Below, in pieces: positions 56,623-64,000 of a stretch of DNA of 64,000 nucleotides. Origin of the DNA: Pseudobacteriovorax antillogorgiicola (GTDB taxonomy: Bacteria; Bdellovibrionota_B; Oligoflexia; Oligoflexales; Oligoflexaceae); NCBI RefSeq assembly GCF_900177345.1, contig NZ_FWZT01000001.1:186001-250000 (forward strand), in the 5' to 3' direction. A program made the translations under genes and the position numbers. The notes beneath the pieces were generated by a model, which was given only the letters and a program-made list of their open reading frames with translations, did no database searches and was not told where the DNA came from. Within the stretch, counting starts at the first letter, position 1; each line of letters opens with the position of its first letter.

Positions 56623-58173
56623 ATGGGCACTAACTCCTTTCACCTTCTCGTGGCTCGGGCCGACCAAAAAGGCTATCTTCACGTGCTGGATGCTCACAAA
56701 GAGTCTGTCCGGCTTGGTGAGGCATTGAGTGAACACGGAGCCTTGCCGAAAGCCAAGCTCGATGAAGCGGTGGCAGCTCTCAAAAGAATGAAAGACATCG
56801 CCAACAAACACCAGCCTGTATTTCGTGTCATGGCGACCCAGGCGACGCGTGCTGCCAAAAATTACCAGGAGATTCTTGAAAGAATCGATCGAGACGTCGG
56901 TCTTAAAGTAGAAATCATCGATGGCCTAGAAGAAGCCCGCCTTACCTATCTGGGGATGCAGTACTGCCACGAGTCCACGTCAGACGTCACCTTAGGGCTC
57001 GATATCGGCGGTGGCTCAACCGAGGTTGTCATCGGCAAGGGTGAGAGGATCCTGTTTATGACCTCTCTCAAGCTTGGAGCCTTGACGAGCACCAAACGCT
57101 TTTTTCAAATGAAAGATCCCAGCCCAGCGCAGATCAAGAACCTAAAAGACTACATCCTGACACGACTTGCACCTTTAGGACAGGACGCCAAGACCTATAA
57201 GATCACCCGTGCCTTCGCCACATCTGGAACGGCCAAAGCAATTGGTCGCCTTCATCATTTAGAGACACAAGGCGAAGCACTTGATCAAGCCAATGGCTAC
57301 AAGTTTCTATCTGAAGAGCTAGGTGCTGTAGAGCAGCGCCTATGTGATCTCGCCAGCCCCACTGAAATTAAGTCCTACTACGAGATAGATTCCCGTCGGG
57401 CCGAAATAATTTTGGCTGGAACCTTGATATTTTCTAAGGTAACAGAGATCTTCGGCGTTCCTGACTGGACAGTGTCCACCTATGGCATCCGCGAAGGGAT
57501 AATACTAGACACATACGGCCGCCTAAACATTCAGCTCAATGCCGAATCGGCCAACCAGCAATGGAAAAGCATGGAGAGCTTCGCTCAACGTTTACATTTA
57601 GACCTCGATTTTGCCAACCAGCTTAGAGGTTTTTCCCTTGAGATTTTTGATCAGTGCCTTGCCGCATTTCCCAAATCTCAACTACCTAGCAAGATCGTCC
57701 AATATCGGCCACTTCTCGAAGCAGCTGCGTATCTTAACGAGTCAGGCAAGTTTATAAATTTTGTTTCTTACCACAAGCACAGCTACTACTTGATTTCTCA
57801 GGCCAACCTTTTAGGTTTTTCTCAGGAAGAAAAGCATGTGGTAGCCTTAATCAATCGCTTTGCTCGTAAGAAGATGGCCAGTGAGCAAAAGGCTGACGAA
57901 TACCCTTACCTCAAGGGTAAGATCGATATTGTTAATTTTCTCAGCGCATGCATTCGCGTCGCGAAAGGCATCAACCGCAGCCGATCCCACAAGATCACCG
58001 AAACCAAGATTAACTGGGCCAAGGGCAAGGCTTCTCTGGAACTCGGCTACAAAAAAGGCAGCAACGTGGATGCCGAAATTCAGGCACTACGTAAAGAAGA
58101 AAAATCGATTGCCCGTGGGTGGGGTGTTGATGTTGAGCTAAAGTTTAGCCCGAGAAAGGCTCCCAAGGCTTGA
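56623..58173 (+). CDS. ppx: Exopolyphosphatase (Ppx/GppA family)
   Basis: 516 residues from the first canonical start. Actin-like fold: LGLDIGGGSTEVVIGKG is the phosphate-2 loop, FATSGTAKAIGR and EIILAGTLIF further ATPase motifs; an HD-type C-terminal domain follows (~320-515). The conserved phosphate-1 motif IAAIDMGTNSFH begins upstream of the ATG: reading back in frame gives PAIAAID before it, open to 56551, but with no ATG, GTG or TTG. ATA at 56563 (AGGGAA six bases before) and ATT at 56608 are possible odd starts. It hydrolyses polyphosphate, opposing ppk. Confidence 0.93.
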   Translation: MGTNSFHLLVARADQKGYLHVLDAHKESVRLGEALSEHGALPKAKLDEAVAALKRMKDIANKHQPVFRVMATQATRAAKNYQEILERIDRDVGLKVEIIDGLEEARLTYLGMQYCHESTSDVTLGLDIGGGSTEVVIGKGERILFMTSLKLGALTSTKRFFQMKDPSPAQIKNLKDYILTRLAPLGQDAKTYKITRAFATSGTAKAIGRLHHLETQGEALDQANGYKFLSEELGAVEQRLCDLASPTEIKSYYEIDSRRAEIILAGTLIFSKVTEIFGVPDWTVSTYGIREGIILDTYGRLNIQLNAESANQQWKSMESFAQRLHLDLDFANQLRGFSLEIFDQCLAAFPKSQLPSKIVQYRPLLEAAAYLNESGKFINFVSYHKHSYYLISQANLLGFSQEEKHVVALINRFARKKMASEQKADEYPYLKGKIDIVNFLSACIRVAKGINRSRSHKITETKINWAKGKASLELGYKKGSNVDAEIQALRKEEKSIARGWGVDVELKFSPRKAPKA

Positions 58174-59174
58174 AGAAAAATAATCTCACCTATAAGCACT
58201 TTATCGAGGCCCTCAAGGAAGCGTCGAAAGCCGATAGCCCTAAGTTATTGGCAGTTCATGGGCCCTCAAACTACCTTAAGATTAAGGTAGAGGAATGGTT
58301 CACCAAACAAGCCGCAGGACGACCAGTAGAGAAACGTGGTTTTGATGGCCTAATAAAGGCTGACTACGAAGACATGCTATTTCAGGACTCCATCTTCGAC
58401 CCAGAGTCATACTATGTCGTTCGCGATGTAGACAAGAAAGGGGAGCTAACGCAGGCCCTAAGGGGAACAAAAAGCCAAGATAGTATTCGTAACCATGTAC
58501 TTCTGCTAGCTAAAGGGAAGTCGTTCAATCCTAGCCTTAATAAGGAGCTCCAGCGACTGCAAGTAAAGACAATCCCGTGCTTTGAGCCAAACCCTTATGA
58601 GATGTCGACGTTTACCGTTTCATTGGCGAAAAAGTTTCAGCTTAAAATCGCTCCCCCTACCGCCAAGCTTGTTATCGATGCCGTGGGCACCGACCTTTTC
58701 AAGCTAGAGAATGAGCTGCGTAAACTGAGCCTTATTTTTGCAGAAGAACCGGGGGAAATATCAGTCGATCATCTCAAGCCCTATTTGGAAGTTCTTCGCG
58801 AGGAACACGCCTTTAAAATTGATCAGTGCATCATGAGTGGTCACGCCGCTCAAGGCCAAGCTCTGCTTCACAACCTTCTAAAACGTGGCGAAAGTCATTT
58901 GGCTATTCTAGGGATTCTCACGCATCACTGTCGCAAGGCCCTGCTAATCAAGCAACTCGCAAAGGAGGGCAAGCAAGTTAAGGAAATGAGCCAAGCACTA
59001 GGCTTACCTTTTGGGGTTGTCAAAAACTTCATCCCCTACGCAAGGCGATCTTCGGCAGCCAAATTTAAGTCTGCTTTATTCCAGTGCCAAGAAGCTGATA
59101 TGATATTCAAGTCATCGCGTATCCAAAGCGAGCTTATTTTAAGCGATATCTTGGCCACCCTAGCCCAGGACTAA
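58170..59174 (+). CDS. holA: DNA polymerase III delta subunit
   Basis: 334 residues, TTG start overlapping the ppx stop (TTGA). The clamp-loader wrench subunit. Weakly conserved family, recognised by overall architecture: an N-terminal AAA-like region with VHGPSNYLKIKVEEW, RDVDKKGEL, then the helical lid AKLVIDAVGTDLFKLENELR and the collar with LGILTHHCRKALLIKQLA. Delta lacks a functional P-loop in the family, and none is seen here. Confidence 0.92.
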   Translation: MKKNNLTYKHFIEALKEASKADSPKLLAVHGPSNYLKIKVEEWFTKQAAGRPVEKRGFDGLIKADYEDMLFQDSIFDPESYYVVRDVDKKGELTQALRGTKSQDSIRNHVLLLAKGKSFNPSLNKELQRLQVKTIPCFEPNPYEMSTFTVSLAKKFQLKIAPPTAKLVIDAVGTDLFKLENELRKLSLIFAEEPGEISVDHLKPYLEVLREEHAFKIDQCIMSGHAAQGQALLHNLLKRGESHLAILGILTHHCRKALLIKQLAKEGKQVKEMSQALGLPFGVVKNFIPYARRSSAAKFKSALFQCQEADMIFKSSRIQSELILSDILATLAQD

Positions 59175-59176
59175 AC

Positions 59177-60166
59177 TTGCTTAGAGGCTATTTTAATAGA
59201 CTAAGGTCGAGGCTTGGCAAAGCAAATAGAGACAAAGAGCTTGGGCTTTGCAAACAAGTTCTCAAGTATCTTCTTATATATTGCCTAACCAGTCCTTGCC
59301 TAGGCCTCAGCCTGGCAAGGCCGCTAAGGATGAAGCCATACCAAGAAACCTTGGTAGCTCGTGATGCTCCACTGGCACACGTGCAGTGGGATGAGCAGAA
59401 CAACAATTTACTGTTTCAAGGCAAAGAATTTCTTTGGCGATGGAACCTAACATCCATGAAGTTGCAACGTTTGCCATTACCTCGATCTGAGGGAAATCGA
59501 TACTCCGCGATGATCGGCCACACTCTCTGGCTCGGCCAGGGCTTGCTGCTACTGGAAATCGATGGTTTGTCCATGGCAAGCAAGAGCTACTCTATGGAAA
59601 AATTTGGTTCCATCAAAGGACTCGATGTAATCGATGAGAAACTCCAAATTGCGACGGAGCAGAAGGTGCTCACCCTAAGCCCTCGGTCACGGCAAATCAA
59701 GGTCCTGGACAGCATCCAAATCAGCAGTCCGGCTATCTTTTTCGCTGGACAGATTTGGTCTTTCTACAATGGTCTTAAGCGCTACGATACTGAAGACGGA
59801 TGGCTCAATGTCCTTCCTTGCCCGGGGAACCAACAACCCCCTCATATCAGTCGCGACAGCCTCTTGACTTACTGCAATGATAAAGTTTATCGATTTGATG
59901 CAACGGGTAAACTCTTACAGGTTCTTGCTAACCGCTCCCCCCACCTTGTGCATGCTTGGGCTGCCAATACTCGATTCCATTCCTATATGTTCGAAAATGG
60001 CACCCTTGAGGTATATGACTTACAAGAGAAGCAACAGGCTAGCTACAGGCTCACGACAGCTTTAGATTCACTCTTAGTGAGTCCATCCGTGATTGTGGGT
60101 ATCACAAAAAACTTTCCCGTTGTGTACCCTAGGAAAGAAGCCAGCTATCGTCATCAGTTTCACTAG
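59177..60166 (+). CDS. Exported protein of unknown function, beta-rich
   Basis: 329 residues, TTG start with AGGA seven bases upstream, two bases after holA. A basic start precedes a hydrophobic segment (VLKYLLIYCLTSPCLGLSLA, residues ~27-46), either a signal peptide or an anchor. The rest is regular beta (NNLLFQGKEFLWRWNLTSMK, VYRFDATGKLLQVL, GTLEVYDLQEKQQASY), reminiscent of a beta-propeller with short blades. No family recognised. The 3' end overlaps the opposing yacG gene by 38 bases. Confidence 0.7.
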   Translation: MLRGYFNRLRSRLGKANRDKELGLCKQVLKYLLIYCLTSPCLGLSLARPLRMKPYQETLVARDAPLAHVQWDEQNNNLLFQGKEFLWRWNLTSMKLQRLPLPRSEGNRYSAMIGHTLWLGQGLLLLEIDGLSMASKSYSMEKFGSIKGLDVIDEKLQIATEQKVLTLSPRSRQIKVLDSIQISSPAIFFAGQIWSFYNGLKRYDTEDGWLNVLPCPGNQQPPHISRDSLLTYCNDKVYRFDATGKLLQVLANRSPHLVHAWAANTRFHSYMFENGTLEVYDLQEKQQASYRLTTALDSLLVSPSVIVGITKNFPVVYPRKEASYRHQFH

Positions 60167-60317
60167 GCATTGCTAGCTCTTGCGTGGGAATCCGATACTC
60201 TTCCTCAGCCCAAGCCGCAGTATCCATAGTTTGACAACGCTTGGAGCAAAAGGGGCGGAATAGATTTTCAGGGCTATAAATAGTCATATTCTTGCAGCAT
60301 GGACATTTAATATTCAT
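60129..60317 (-). CDS. yacG: DNA gyrase inhibitor YacG
   Basis: 62 residues. Zinc finger of CPCC ... CSKRCQ type (residues ~5-33) followed by the acidic helix DTAAWAEEEYRIP, the YacG family pattern. It binds gyrase in E. coli. The ATG overlaps the stop of the FAD oxidoreductase gene (ATGA). Confidence 0.93.
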   Translation of the reverse strand: MNIKCPCCKNMTIYSPENLFRPFCSKRCQTMDTAAWAEEEYRIPTQELAMPSETDDDSWLLS

Positions 60318-61429
60318 TGTTCTCCCAGTGATCGTAGCCTTTCAGGCCAAAGAATTCGCGGTAGCTTGGGAGCCTTCCCCTGATCCACTATATCTGCCAG
60401 AGATCGCCCTGCTGCGAAGCCAAGGGCTAGACCTTGGCCCATGAAGCCTGTCGCGAGCAGGCTTCTCTGCCTGCCGAAAATTGGGCCTATCAATGGCAAT
60501 TCGTCGCATGGCCGGCAACCTAGCATCTCTTGATCGTGTATTTTTTGCAGATTTTCGACACCTAACGTGCTCTGTGCCTGCTTCGTCAACTCGCTCGCGA
60601 CTGCCTCTGAATAGCTAGCTTCCAAGTCGCCAATCCCTGCATTTTTCCTGAGGAATCGTGCCCCAGAAATTCTGATTCGGCAGCCGTCAAGCAAGCATAG
60701 CTGGAAGTGCTTGTACTTCCAAAACAGAGTCGATCCTGGTTCAATCTCAGAGATTTCGCAAGGGCTTTGCAGTTCCTGCCACTGATCCGCATATGGCACC
60801 AAGGCTCCTTCTGGCAAACCCAGCAAGCCTTGATTGGCAAGGTGTGCGCCACCAATAACCATTTCAGCCGAGAGTTCACCTTCATCTGTTTCGAGGTAGA
60901 TAGCGTCACTTCTCTCCTCGACTAGGGTGACATGCCTTACCAATCTTGTCACACTTTCAAGGAGGGCTTGCAAAAGCCCCGTTTGATTCAAGATCATACT
61001 AGCCTTTGGAATCCTAAGACTGTAACGCCCACCAAAGCGGCTATCGATCAGACTGGCTTTGGTCCCTGGATAGACCTTCTCCATAACCTGACACACCTTC
61101 TCAAGCTCTTGTTGCTCATACGGATCCGTTGACAGAAACAGCAGGTCACCCTTAGCTTCTACAAAACCTTTTGGCCTACAGAACTGCTCCAACTCTTGAA
61201 ATCCCCTAGCCACAAATCCCAAGAGTTCCTCAGCTACAGGCTGTCCCCGAGCATGTTCGACCCGTGTAATCAAGTCAGCCATATCTGCCTGGACAGCCCC
61301 CATGCATCTCCTTGTTGCTGAGTCTTCTTGGGATAGGACTAGGACGCGATATCCCTTTTGTGATAAGAAGTAAGACGTAGAGGCTCCAACAATGCCTCCA
61401 CCAATAACAATTACGTCATAATGATCCAT
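60314..61429 (-). CDS. FAD-dependent amino-acid oxidase/glycine oxidase-like protein
   Basis: 371 residues of the DAO superfamily. The FAD Rossmann motif VIVIGGGIVGASTSYFLSQ is at residues ~5-23, and the C-terminal FAD loop reads ATGFMGQGLALGFAAGR. CRPCDELPLIG before it is typical. Substrate could be an amino acid, sarcosine or glycerol 3-phosphate-like amine; the sequence alone does not decide. Likely co-transcribed with yacG. Confidence 0.9.
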   Translation of the reverse strand: MDHYDVIVIGGGIVGASTSYFLSQKGYRVLVLSQEDSATRRCMGAVQADMADLITRVEHARGQPVAEELLGFVARGFQELEQFCRPKGFVEAKGDLLFLSTDPYEQQELEKVCQVMEKVYPGTKASLIDSRFGGRYSLRIPKASMILNQTGLLQALLESVTRLVRHVTLVEERSDAIYLETDEGELSAEMVIGGAHLANQGLLGLPEGALVPYADQWQELQSPCEISEIEPGSTLFWKYKHFQLCLLDGCRIRISGARFLRKNAGIGDLEASYSEAVASELTKQAQSTLGVENLQKIHDQEMLGCRPCDELPLIGPIFGRQRSLLATGFMGQGLALGFAAGRSLADIVDQGKAPKLPRILWPERLRSLGEQ

Positions 61430-61447
61430 TTACTCTCCAAGTTCTTC

Positions 61448-61476
61448 TTGGCAGTCAAAAGATGGTCGCCTATAAG
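61448..61476 (+). promoter_or_regulatory. Promoter of map
   Basis: TTGGCA (61448-61453), 17-base spacer, TATAAG (61471-61476): five of six matches at each hexamer. The predicted start is ~61483, ~108 bases before the gene. The inverted repeat GATGG-A-CCATC (61490-61500) lies just downstream of it and may be an operator. Confidence 0.6.
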
Positions 61477-61590
61477 TTAGGACTTATTCGATGGACCATC
61501 CATGGAAAATTTGACGAGGTTTTCTTAGGCAACTCCCTGTAAAAGGCAGCAAAGCAAGTAGACCATGATATCCAAGAGAAAGGAAGCACC

Positions 61591-62361
61591 TTGATTTACT
61601 TAAAAAGCGATGCAGAAATCGATGATATGAAGGAAGCTGGCGGACTCGCCGCTAAACTCTTGGAGCTTGTCGAAGAGCACATCAAACCAGGGATCACAAC
61701 CCTTGAGCTGAACGATCTTTGTCACGACTTCACAATGTCTTACGGAGCGATCTCAGCCCCACTGAACTACAAAGGCTTCCCGAAATCTATCTGCACCAGC
61801 ATCAACGATGTGGTTTGCCACGGGATACCAAGCGCAAAAGCCAAGCTAAAGGATGGCGATATCATCAATGTCGACGTCACTCCCATTGTCAATGGCTTTC
61901 ACGGCGATACGTCCAAAACCTTCCTCGTTGGCAACGTGTCGCCAAAGCGACAAAAGCTAGTCAAGGTTGCTAAGGAATGCCTCGATAAGGGTATACAGGT
62001 CGTCGAGCCAGGTGTACGGGTGGGCGACATTGGTGCTGCCATCCAAAAGCACGCGGAAGCTCAAAAGTTTTCTGTCGTTCGCGAATTTGTAGGCCATGGT
62101 ATCGGTCGCAACTTTCACGAGGACCCTCAAGTCACCCACTATGGTCAACCTGGAACGGGTAAGCGCTTAGAACCTGGAATGGTATTCACCATTGAGCCGA
62201 TGATTAATGAGGGGCACTGGAAAACTAAGATTAAAAAGGATAAGTGGACAGCTGTAACCATTGATGGCGGCGATAGTGCTCAATTCGAGCATACCATCGC
62301 CATCCGTTCCAACGGCACCGTGGAAATCCTAACCCTAATAGAAAACTACCGAGGCAATTAG
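61591..62361 (+). CDS. map: Methionine aminopeptidase, type I
   Basis: 256 residues, TTG start with AAAGGA upstream. Removes the N-terminal methionine from nascent proteins. The five metal ligands are in place: IINVDVT and FHGDTSKTF aspartates, GHGIGRNFHE histidine, FTIEPM and FEHTIAI glutamates. In many bacteria map sits in the spc operon near adk and secY; here it is separate with its own promoter. Confidence 0.97.
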   Translation: MIYLKSDAEIDDMKEAGGLAAKLLELVEEHIKPGITTLELNDLCHDFTMSYGAISAPLNYKGFPKSICTSINDVVCHGIPSAKAKLKDGDIINVDVTPIVNGFHGDTSKTFLVGNVSPKRQKLVKVAKECLDKGIQVVEPGVRVGDIGAAIQKHAEAQKFSVVREFVGHGIGRNFHEDPQVTHYGQPGTGKRLEPGMVFTIEPMINEGHWKTKIKKDKWTAVTIDGGDSAQFEHTIAIRSNGTVEILTLIENYRGN

Positions 62362-62660
62362 CCTTCCTCTGGATTCGCAAGCAGCTCTAGGTATAGCTCC
62401 AATTCATCGGAGTAAACCGTTTCAGGAGCTGCAAGGCGCTCATCAATCACAGATAGTTTGCATTGCAACTCAGCCAAAATGTCTTTTTGGTAGCTAAGAC
62501 GCTCAGAGCTCTTTAAAGCTCCCATCCCAACCAATGATTCTAACGTCGATCCAATCTCTTCTATCTGTTTTGAAAGAACATCCTTGCGCAATCGTCTTAA
62601 CTCGCCAATTGCATGAATGGTTTCAGGAGCGAAATCACAATCGAAAATTACAGTAGCCAT
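62358..62660 (-). CDS. Small coiled-coil-like protein of unknown function
   Basis: 100 residues from the ATG at 62660, which has GGAGAAT seven bases upstream; a longer start at 62705 is less likely. Mostly helical, charged (RRLRKDVLSKQIEEIGSTLE and RLSYQKDILAELQCKL), suggesting a helical hairpin, with a short beta start (ATVIFDCDF). No family recognised. Its stop overlaps that of map by four bases. Confidence 0.6.
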   Translation of the reverse strand: MATVIFDCDFAPETIHAIGELRRLRKDVLSKQIEEIGSTLESLVGMGALKSSERLSYQKDILAELQCKLSVIDERLAAPETVYSDELELYLELLANPEEG

Positions 62661-62796
62661 AGAAAAATTCTCCAACATCCGCAGGTAACAGCTCAGCTTG
62701 ATCAACAGGGAAACAGCCCTGCATTGCTGCTACGAGCAAGAGGCGTACCAATCACGAGGTTTATAAAATCAGCATATTAGAGAATAGAGAGCGCGT

Positions 62797-62858
62797 ATGG
62801 CTCGGACGGGTGTAGACAGGCTAGCTTACCGAAAGCGGTGATGCCCAGGCCTAGCCGA
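62797..62858 (-). other. Structured inverted repeats after the NifU-like gene
   Basis: On the minus strand GGCTAG and CTAGCC pair around a smaller hairpin ACCG-CTTT-CGGT. GCTCGG/CCGAGC further out can extend the fold. The structure begins at the stop of the NifU-like gene and has no U-run. It may be a 3'-end stabiliser; function unknown. Confidence 0.3.
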
Positions 62859-63072
62859 GCACCACATCTTTGATATCAGGAATTTTTTCTTTTAAAATCG
62901 GCACAATACCGTTAAATAGCGTGATCTGCGAGGATGGACACCCAGAGCACCCACCGTATAGTCGCAGAGTAACAATGCCATCGTCTACATCTAGAAGCTC
63001 ACAGCCTCCGGCATGCAGCTCAAGCTGTGGGTTGATGTCTTGCTCGATAATTTGCTTAATCTCTTCAATCAT
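62851..63072 (-). CDS. NifU C-terminal-type iron-sulfur scaffold
   Basis: 73 residues, the free-standing NifU C-terminal domain (Nfu). CSGCPSS at residues ~42-48 holds the two cysteines that bind a labile cluster between two chains. Passes [4Fe-4S] clusters to apo-enzymes; QueG here is one possible client. Good ribosome site AAGGGGTG. Lies 38 bases after the dehydrogenase gene. Confidence 0.94.
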   Translation of the reverse strand: MIEEIKQIIEQDINPQLELHAGGCELLDVDDGIVTLRLYGGCSGCPSSQITLFNGIVPILKEKIPDIKDVVLG

Positions 63073-63110
63073 ACGTCACCCCTTAGGTGGGAAAATCTAC
63101 GATTAAATCT

Positions 63111-64000
63111 TTACCGATCTAGTAGGATTTTTTCAACCCCATTCAGAGCAGCTTGCCCCATCTTCCATACCGCTTCGCGGCTATTGCCTGCGATATGGGC
63201 AGTGCCAACAAAATTATCTAGTGAATACAAATCCTTGTCCAAGCAAGGTTCCTCCTCAAAAACATCCAGCGCGGCACCAGCTAATGGACCCGTTTTGAGG
63301 CAGTGCTTGAGAGACTCCTGATCCACCACTTCACCACGACACGTATTCACCAAGAAAGAGCCTGGCTTCATGCCTTCCAGTTGGCGCTCTCCGACGAATT
63401 TCAAGGTCTTATCGGTTAAGGGCACGTGGAGCGTTAGAAAGTCACTACTTTGTAAAGCATTCTCGAAGGATACCTGTTTAGCGCCAATGCTCGCAGCAAA
63501 GGCTGCTTTGTCTAATATATCGCAAATGAGCACTTCACACTGGAATGCTCTGGCAAGTGTAGCCACTTTGGAGCCTACATGACCACAGCCAATCACACTA
63601 ACCACCTTACCAGTAAAGTTAACGCCACCATTTTTAACCCAGCGATCAGCCTTCATCTGCTCAGACGAGTAAAACAGCTTACGACTCATACCAATCATCA
63701 TAGCAATGGCCTGCTCAGCGACCTCTTGGCTATTCACTCCAGACTCAAAGTAAACAGGCAACTGGCGGGCATGGCAGGCTTCAAAGTCGATATTATCGAG
63801 ACCGACTCCGTACTTGGTAATCCCGTTTAGCTGAGGCAGCTGGCTTAGGCAAGCCTTGGTCACGGGTTCTTTGCCAACAAGCCATAGATCGGCACCTTGT
63901 AGGAACTGTAAAAGACTTGCGGACGTCCAGGGTATGCCTGGATTACAAAAGCGAAATTCGAAATGAGGAAAACGCTCCGCAGCCGAACGACGGAGCCTCT
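63111..64000 (-). CDS. D-2-hydroxyacid dehydrogenase, probably 3-phosphoglycerate dehydrogenase-like (partial)
   Basis: The frame is open from its stop at 63111 to the window edge, so the N-terminus lies outside; an internal GTG at 63863 is not the true start. NAD-binding domain with VSVIGCGHVGSKVATLA, catalytic arginine in VNTCRGEVVDQ, glutamate in DVFEEEP and histidine in GTAHIAGNS. GITKYGVGLDNID at the hinge favours the SerA-like branch. No C-terminal ACT domain is present, so it would be a short form. Exact substrate unproved. Confidence 0.88.
   Translation of the reverse strand, partial: RLRRSAAERFPHFEFRFCNPGIPWTSASLLQFLQGADLWLVGKEPVTKACLSQLPQLNGITKYGVGLDNIDFEACHARQLPVYFESGVNSQEVAEQAIAMMIGMSRKLFYSSEQMKADRWVKNGGVNFTGKVVSVIGCGHVGSKVATLARAFQCEVLICDILDKAAFAASIGAKQVSFENALQSSDFLTLHVPLTDKTLKFVGERQLEGMKPGSFLVNTCRGEVVDQESLKHCLKTGPLAGAALDVFEEEPCLDKDLYSLDNFVGTAHIAGNSREAVWKMGQAALNGVEKILLDR

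Overview
The window is an ordinary chromosomal stretch from a Gram-negative bacterium, with genes packed tightly on both strands. Genes for an outer envelope (LptF/LptG-type permease, KdsA, SurA-type chaperone, an outer-membrane barrel candidate, lipoproteins), a type IV pilus motor, an HD-GYP phosphodiesterase and a Gld-like ABC cassette together suggest a predatory or gliding deltaproteobacterium-like lineage (Bdellovibrionota/Oligoflexia or a relative). That placement is inference from gene content only. I see no phage, insertion sequence, CRISPR array or rRNA. Three tRNAs are present (His-GTG, Phe-GAA, Leu-GAG), all with an encoded CCA.

Layout. 1-4017: a TPR/winged-helix protein (+) meets an LptF/LptG permease and a small lipoprotein (-). 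4071-17939: the fused S10-spc-alpha ribosomal superoperon on the minus strand, with infA, rpmJ, adk, secY and rpoA, ending in a clear terminator. Genes for S4 (rpsD) and L24 (rplX) are absent from their usual places. 18090-22979: HD-GYP protein, predicted porin, large exported protein, tRNA-His (+). 23130-28592: mfd-ppiC-surA operon (-) with a strong terminator. 28802-32269: pyruvate carboxylase (+). 32271-34030: three small membrane genes (-) resembling pieces of the complex I/hydrogenase-4 membrane arm. 34087-35106: gpsA (+), which carries the terminator of the opposing Gld-like ABC/DUF4340 operon (35097-39766, -). 40078-46276: ihfA-like gene, cobalamin adenosyltransferase, two unknown genes and pilB-pilT-pilC (+). 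46293-48126: zinc ribbon, VTT protein, kdsA (-). 48284-48816: tRNA-Phe, secG, tRNA-Leu (+). 48862-54252: queG (-), VOC protein (+), aroE and a membrane protein (-), ribF (+), a large lipoprotein (-). 54354-60166: ppk, ppx, holA and an unknown exported protein (+). 60129-64000: yacG and an FAD oxidoreductase (-), map (+), a small unknown protein, a NifU C-terminal-type scaffold and a D-2-hydroxyacid dehydrogenase cut by the window edge (-).

Functionally the window is mostly housekeeping (translation, Sec export, repair, cofactors, polyphosphate) mixed with envelope and surface-motility genes. Convergent gene pairs overlap at their 3' ends again and again, and many starts are GTG or TTG. The least conventional points are: a hairpin exactly between the Shine-Dalgarno and start of the porin gene; a ppx gene whose conserved N-terminus precedes its first canonical start codon; an orphan antiporter-like membrane cassette; and an antisense terminator inside gpsA. 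I found no clear evidence for a wholly new multi-gene system. The best candidates are the orphan membrane cassette and the porin plus 880-residue exported protein pair.
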